Source: JANQPX01 sp050633905 (GTDB lineage: Bacteria; Pseudomonadota; Alphaproteobacteria; Geminicoccales; Geminicoccaceae). Taken from it: a DNA stretch of 64,000 nt. Position 1 is the first letter of the stretch, and the number at the start of each line of letters is the position of its first letter. The stretch lies in NCBI GenBank assembly GCA_050633905.1, contig JBOEHJ010000020.1, forward strand, positions 1-64,000, read 5' to 3'. A model generated the notes under the pieces. It was given only the letters and a program-made list of their open reading frames with translations. It was not told the DNA's origin and ran no database searches. Positions 59,864 through 64,000 of the stretch are shown here, in pieces. A program made the translations under genes and the position numbers.

Positions 59864-60375
59864 TGGTGGTTGGTCTTGGCATCAACGTCGGGATTATCAT
59901 CGGGTCACCTATCCCTTGGGATCAAAGCTGAGATCTCTCTCAGAGGTCACCGACGTCAGCCCTTCGTCCGGGGAGATGCCGACCCACCTGTCATACCTGT
60001 TACAAGCGCCGTGCCAACAATGACGAATTTCCCTAACTATTTGTTTTTATTGATTTTACGAATTTTGCCCATCAAGAGAGCCTGAGAGAATTCTCACTGT
60101 TTCTCGCAAACTGAGACACATTATGAGGGTGAAGATGTCTTCATGACTGGCAAATGCCACGTAAGAGGCTGCTTGCGTATTTTTCGACCAAGGCTGCGCT
60201 GCGCCAGCCCGCTCCCGCGCCCAATATATCCCAGGCGCGCCGAAAATATCGGGTGGTTTGGCCGGGGAAGCCGGCTGGTTCGACCTGCCCAGAACATACG
60301 TTCATTCGATAGGCTGGTTCAGAATCTGGGCCTTATCGGATCAATAAGCACCAAGGCCGGGTTGGACAGCCGCTT

Positions 60376-61953
60376 CTAATGGCGAAAGTGGCGACGTCCG
60401 GTAAACAGCATCGTTGCATCGGCCTGATCTGCAGCGGCGATGACCTCATCGTCCCGGCGACTGCCGCCGGGCTGGATGACGGCGACCGCCCCGGCCTGAA
60501 AGGCAGCCTCGATACCGTCCGCGAACGGGAAGAAGGCATCGGAGGCGACAACACTACCTTTCGTCCAGGTCTCTGCGTCACCGGCTGCCTTCGCCGCATC
60601 TTTGGCTTTTTCCGTGGCGATCCGCACCGAATCCAGCCTGCTCATCTGCCCGGCACCGATACCAACCGTTCTGCCATCGCGTGCAAAGACGATGGCATTC
60701 GACTTCACATGTTTCGCCACCGTAAAGGCGAAACAAAGATCGGCGCGTTGCTGTTCGCTGGGCTCATTCCTGGTGACGGTTTTCAGATCAAGCGTCGATG
60801 ATCCAGCCCGATCCTGCTCTTGCACAAGAAACCCACCCGCGATCGAACGCATAAGAAGGCCTGGTTCCGACGCCGATGGCATGCCATCGGTCAGTAACAA
60901 ACGAAGATTGGCCTTGCCGGCGAGGATCTCGCGGGCTTCATCATCGGCCCCAGGTGCGATCACCACTTCGGTGAAGACCTGGGCAATGGCTTCGGCGACA
61001 GCGCGATCCAAGGGGCGATTGGCAGCAACGATGCCACCAAAGGCACTCACCGGATCGCAGGCAAACGCCTTGCCATAAGCGGCCGCGAGATCATCGCCCA
61101 GCGCCACGCCGGACGGGTTCGCATGCTTGATGACAGCAATCGCCGGTGTCTCGAACTCAGCAACCAGCTCGAAGGCGGCATCCGCATCGGCGATGTTGTT
61201 ATAGCTCAGCTCTTTGCCCTGAACCTGCTCGGCCGAAGCGACGCCGGGGCGCGCCTGTCCAGATCGATAAAAGGCGGCTTTTTGGTGCGGATTTTCACCG
61301 TAGCGGGTGATCTGTTGGCGCTTGGCGGTCACGGTCAGCTGTTCGGGCAGGAGATCTTCTTGTTGTTGGGCGAACCATGTCGAGATCACGGCGTCATAGG
61401 CGGCGGTGCGCGAAAAGGCCTTGGCGGCCAGGGTCTTTCGAAGCCCTTCCGATATCCGGCCATCTCCGGCCCGAAAAGCCTCAAGAACCTCCTGGTAATC
61501 CCCAGGGTCAGTCACCACCGTGACGCCTGCATGGTTCTTGGAAGCAGCCCTGATCATGGCCGGACCGCCGATGTCGATCATCTCCACCGCTTCCTGATAA
61601 CCAGCACCTGCCTCGATCGTGGCTTCGAACGGGTAGAGGTTAACCACCAGCATATCAATGGGAAGGATGCTTTGCTCGGTTAGCGTGGTCATATGCGCAT
61701 CAAGATCCCGTCTTGCCAGCAGGCCGCCATGAACGGCCGGATGCAGGGTCTTGACGCGACCATCGAGAATTTCAGGCGCACCGGTAAGATCCGCGACCTC
61801 GATCACACTGAGCCCAGCCTCCCGAAGGGCTTTCGCGGTCCCCCCGGTCGACACCAAATCAACACCGTTATTCGCGAGCTCGCGGGCAAAATCGATCAGG
61901 CCAGTCTTGTCCCAAACAGATAGCAAAGCCCGAGATATCGGACGTTCGGTCAT
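60376..61953 (-). CDS. purH: Bifunctional AICAR formyltransferase / IMP cyclohydrolase
   Basis: A 525-residue enzyme for the last two steps of IMP synthesis. The N-terminal MGS-like cyclohydrolase domain (about 1-200) has LLSVWDKTGLIDFARELANNGVDLVSTGGTAKALREAG and LDGRVKTLHPAVHGGLLARR. The C-terminal transformylase shows RYGENPHQKAAFYR, KELSYNNIADADAAFELV and KHANPSGVALG. ATG at 61953 is preferred over the longer frame because AGGAGA lies just upstream. Cytoplasmic. Convergent with the non-coding interval at 59521-60375. Confidence 0.97.
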   Translation of the reverse strand: MTERPISRALLSVWDKTGLIDFARELANNGVDLVSTGGTAKALREAGLSVIEVADLTGAPEILDGRVKTLHPAVHGGLLARRDLDAHMTTLTEQSILPIDMLVVNLYPFEATIEAGAGYQEAVEMIDIGGPAMIRAASKNHAGVTVVTDPGDYQEVLEAFRAGDGRISEGLRKTLAAKAFSRTAAYDAVISTWFAQQQEDLLPEQLTVTAKRQQITRYGENPHQKAAFYRSGQARPGVASAEQVQGKELSYNNIADADAAFELVAEFETPAIAVIKHANPSGVALGDDLAAAYGKAFACDPVSAFGGIVAANRPLDRAVAEAIAQVFTEVVIAPGADDEAREILAGKANLRLLLTDGMPSASEPGLLMRSIAGGFLVQEQDRAGSSTLDLKTVTRNEPSEQQRADLCFAFTVAKHVKSNAIVFARDGRTVGIGAGQMSRLDSVRIATEKAKDAAKAAGDAETWTKGSVVASDAFFPFADGIEAAFQAGAVAVIQPGGSRRDDEVIAAADQADATMLFTGRRHFRH

Positions 61954-62070
61954 TGTAATCTCTCCTAAGCTTCGGCCCCGTCTGGTACCGCGTCCGCGCA
62001 GGCCTGACAACTCACGCTTTTCAATAGGTCATTGTTGATCAGATGATGCCGGAACCAGCGCCTGTCCTGA

Positions 62071-63429
62071 TCACGGAACGCGCTGCAATCTCGCCATGAA
62101 AAAACCGTCCATACCGCCCTGGTCAGCCAGATGGCTCGGCAAGCTGCGCACTTCACCCTTCTCCGTCAGACTGACCGGCAGATCAAAGAGCTCTTCGGCA
62201 GCGATCGGGATCCGCTCCAGCGGCAGGCCGTCGGCTAGAACCTTGGCGATCAGCTCCTCACCCTCTTCCGGCTGCAGGGAACAAACGGCATAGACCAGGA
62301 TGCCGCCGGGGACCAGCATATCGACAGTGGCTCGGATCAGCTTCTCCTGGACCTCCGCCATCCTGGCAACGTCGTCCGGCGTTTTCTGCCAGGTGATATC
62401 GGGATGGCGGCGGATCGTCCCCGTTGCCGTGCAGGGCGCATCCAGAAGGACGAGAACGGCGGGCTCGGGCGCTCGCCATTCCGCAGCGTCGGCAACCACG
62501 ACCTCGGCTTCGAGTTCAAGACGCGTCAGGTTCTCGCGCAGCCGTTCGGCTCTTTTTTCCGACCCCTCGATCGAGGTGACTTTCGCACCTGCCGCCGCCA
62601 GCTGGGCGGTCTTGCCGCCAGGTGCGGCACAAAGATCGATCACATGGCGACCGGCAAGGGGTCCTAGCAATCGTGCCGGCAGGGTTGCCGCGACGTCCTG
62701 AACCCACCAGCTTCCCTTTTCGTAGCCCGGCAATGCCTCGACCTGGCCACCAGCAACCTCGGTAGACCGCCTGATAGACTGCCCTCCGATCAAGCTGCCC
62801 TGAAGCGCTTTTGCCCAAGGTTTCGGATCACGTTTGATCGTGATATCGAGGGGTGGTTCGGTGAGCTGGATCTCGGCGATCGCACGGGCCGCGGGCTCGC
62901 CATAAGCCTTGACCCAGCTCTCCCAGAGCCAATCGGCGACATTCAGCCTGACAGTGTCCTGGCGTTTTTCGATGCCGGTCAGTTCATTGCCAAGCCGGCG
63001 AAGGACGGCATTGATCAGCCCAGCTGCGTAGCTCGCACGTCCCTGGGCGAGATCGACCGTCTCGCCGACCGCGGCATGAGGCGGGGTTTTCAAGAACATG
63101 AGCTGGGCAGCACCCAGACGAAGAATGTTGCGCACCTTGGGATCTGGTGCCTTCTTCAGATATTTATCCAATGCCTCGTCGATCTGGCCACGCCGGCGCA
63201 ACACCGTGGTGATCAAGAGGCGTGCAAAGGCGCGGTCCCGCGTTTCCAGCGTCGCGAGCTTGGCATGGCCGGCAAAGGCCTCATCAAATGGGCGCTGATC
63301 AGCAAACACTCGACCCAGCACGTCGAGTGCTAGACGCCTTGGTGTGGTGGGGCGGTTATCGGCTGAAGGGGGTGCTTTTTTCGGTGCACGTTGGGGCGTC
63401 TTTTTCTTGAGCGTCAAGCGTTCAATCAT
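62071..63429 (-). CDS. rsmB: 16S rRNA (cytosine(967)-C(5))-methyltransferase RsmB-like
   Basis: A 452-residue RsmB/NOL1/Sun-type enzyme. A lysine-rich tail (residues 1-30) precedes a NusB-like RNA-binding domain (about 31-160), then the SAM methyltransferase domain with VIDLCAAPGGKTAQLA (SAM loop), LLDAPCTATGTIRRHPD (motif IV cysteine) and YAVCSLQPEEGE (catalytic motif VI cysteine). The C-terminal GGMDGFFMARLQR is diagnostic. It lies 1 base from the lysyl-tRNA synthetase stop and 117 bases before purH. Confidence 0.93.
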   Translation of the reverse strand: MIERLTLKKKTPQRAPKKAPPSADNRPTTPRRLALDVLGRVFADQRPFDEAFAGHAKLATLETRDRAFARLLITTVLRRRGQIDEALDKYLKKAPDPKVRNILRLGAAQLMFLKTPPHAAVGETVDLAQGRASYAAGLINAVLRRLGNELTGIEKRQDTVRLNVADWLWESWVKAYGEPAARAIAEIQLTEPPLDITIKRDPKPWAKALQGSLIGGQSIRRSTEVAGGQVEALPGYEKGSWWVQDVAATLPARLLGPLAGRHVIDLCAAPGGKTAQLAAAGAKVTSIEGSEKRAERLRENLTRLELEAEVVVADAAEWRAPEPAVLVLLDAPCTATGTIRRHPDITWQKTPDDVARMAEVQEKLIRATVDMLVPGGILVYAVCSLQPEEGEELIAKVLADGLPLERIPIAAEELFDLPVSLTEKGEVRSLPSHLADQGGMDGFFMARLQRVP

Positions 63430-63430
63430 A

Positions 63431-64000
63431 TTAAGCGGCCGGCTTTCCGAGGGCCTCGCCCTTCAGCACGTGGTCGATGAGTTCGCGGGTCTCCGAGGGA
63501 CCGTAAAATGCCACGAAGGAGCCGAAGCGTGGTCCCTGGCTTTGACCAAGCAGGATCTCGTAAAGGGCTTGAAACCAACCACGCAGATTGTCGGCGAAGC
63601 CATGGCGCTTGCCGATCTCGTAGATCTCTTCTTGAACGCGCGCAGCTGCAGCGTCCGGTTGGTCGTAATCCATCTCGAACCCGGCGAGAAAGGTGGACAG
63701 CTCCTCCAGACCCTTCCGCTCTTCAGCATTCGGTAAGCGGTAAGCCTTGTTGGGCTTCACGAAATCCCGGTAATAGGCGAGCGCATGCTCGACCAATTCG
63801 GTCAACAGTGGCATCGCCTCGGGCGTTGCGTCCGGCGCGTAGCGCTTGATGAAGGACCAGAGCACGGAAGGCTCTTCAGCATTCACCACACTCGCGAGAT
63901 TCAAGAGCATCGCAAAGGTTATCGGCAGGTCTCCAGGCGGCGGCTGGCGCTTGTGCATATGCCAGACGGGATTGACGATCTGCTTGGGCTCATCCTGCTC
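63431..64000 (-). CDS. lysK: Lysine--tRNA ligase, class I, C-terminal part (cut by window edge)
   Basis: The last ~189 codons of a class I lysyl-tRNA synthetase, reading from the right edge with PKQIVNPVWHMHKRQPP. The helical anticodon-binding C-terminus (FAMLLNLASVVNAEE, LWSFIKRYAPDATPE, GFADNLRGWFQALYEILLG) matches the archaeal/alphaproteobacterial class I enzyme rather than class II LysS. The catalytic Rossmann domain with HIGH and KMSKS lies beyond the window. It charges tRNA-Lys in the cytoplasm. Confidence 0.93.
   Translation of the reverse strand, partial: EQDEPKQIVNPVWHMHKRQPPPGDLPITFAMLLNLASVVNAEEPSVLWSFIKRYAPDATPEAMPLLTELVEHALAYYRDFVKPNKAYRLPNAEERKGLEELSTFLAGFEMDYDQPDAAAARVQEEIYEIGKRHGFADNLRGWFQALYEILLGQSQGPRFGSFVAFYGPSETRELIDHVLKGEALGKPAA

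Larger units (their letters stand above)
59521..60375. other. Long non-coding interval with several perfect inverted repeats
   Basis: About 855 bases between the anti-sigma gene (plus) and purH (minus), which converge. Short open frames (59798-60085, 60143-60379 plus) show no family resemblance. Four clear inverted repeats occur: 59562-59607 (nine-pair outer stem, inner CCGAT/ATCGG stem), 59779-59825 (twelve GC pairs), 59834-59863 (ten pairs) and 59928-59943 (six pairs). An AT-rich stretch lies near 60025-60070. It could hold an unrecognised RNA or a degraded element. Confidence 0.6.

Noticed and set aside
59798..60379. Short plus-strand frames in the interval before purH, and a 26-codon minus-strand stretch near 59960-60040 that reads like a protein tail
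   Set aside because: They run through inverted repeats, lack starts with ribosome-binding sites, and the minus-strand piece is closed by a stop just upstream. Too little to call genes or a pseudogene.

Overview
The window looks like a moderately GC-rich alphaproteobacterial chromosome, probably near Rhodospirillales (inference). Support comes from the gene order rsmH-ftsL-ftsI-murE-murF-mraY-murD-ftsW-murG-murC-murB-ddl-ftsQ-ftsA-ftsZ-lpxC-bamD-recN-ligA, a class I lysyl-tRNA synthetase, a TIGR02302/DUF4175 protein, the lysA-lptM-argH-tlpA neighbourhood and a GTTC-N7-GTTC LexA-type box. Most of the window is core genome. The accessory parts are 0.5-9 kb, 16.5-24.2 kb and 57.4-60.4 kb.

Layout: (1) 1-217, the clpX N-terminus. 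(2) 505-9040, an eight-gene minus-strand catabolic operon: tripartite tricarboxylate transporter (TctC, TctB, TctA), acylating sulfoacetaldehyde dehydrogenase-like enzyme, two-subunit ADP-forming acyl-CoA ligase, beta-keto acid cleavage enzyme (DUF849) and a divergent D-cysteine desulfhydrase/cysteate sulfo-lyase-like PLP enzyme. It looks like uptake and CoA-dependent breakdown of a small organic acid, possibly a sulfonate. (3) 9.4-16.5 kb, plus strand: msrA, rpmI-rplT, pheS-pheT, lepA and tRNA-Ser(GGA). (4) 16.5-24.2 kb, a patchwork that starts directly at the tRNA 3' end: a broken Hsp70/TPR chimera, putA, a truncated TIR-DUF4365 fusion, ogt, an atypical SDR and an Hsp70-like ATPase. One hundred bases of that ATPase gene recur, inverted, beside the tRNA. 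(5) 24.3-48.5 kb, minus strand: the division and cell-wall (dcw) cluster running into lpxC, bamD, recN and ligA. It has no mraZ at its head and an 80-N assembly gap inside ftsZ. (6) 48.5-56.7 kb: rnpB, a GNAT acetyltransferase, a DUF1272 protein, an AmpD-like amidase, the DUF4175 protein, lysA, lptM and argH. (7) 56.7-59.5 kb, plus strand: a TlpA-like thioredoxin, then an ECF-like sigma factor with an unusual ~400-residue acidic N-terminal extension, overlapping a single-pass anti-sigma-like protein. (8) 59.5-60.4 kb, non-coding, rich in perfect inverted repeats. (9) 60.4-64 kb, minus strand: purH, rsmB and the C-terminus of class I lysyl-tRNA synthetase.

The candidates most likely to be undescribed are the 505-9040 operon, the extended sigma factor with its anti-sigma partner, and the remnant-rich segment beside tRNA-Ser. 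All functional statements come from reading translated sequence and remembered family features; no database search was run.
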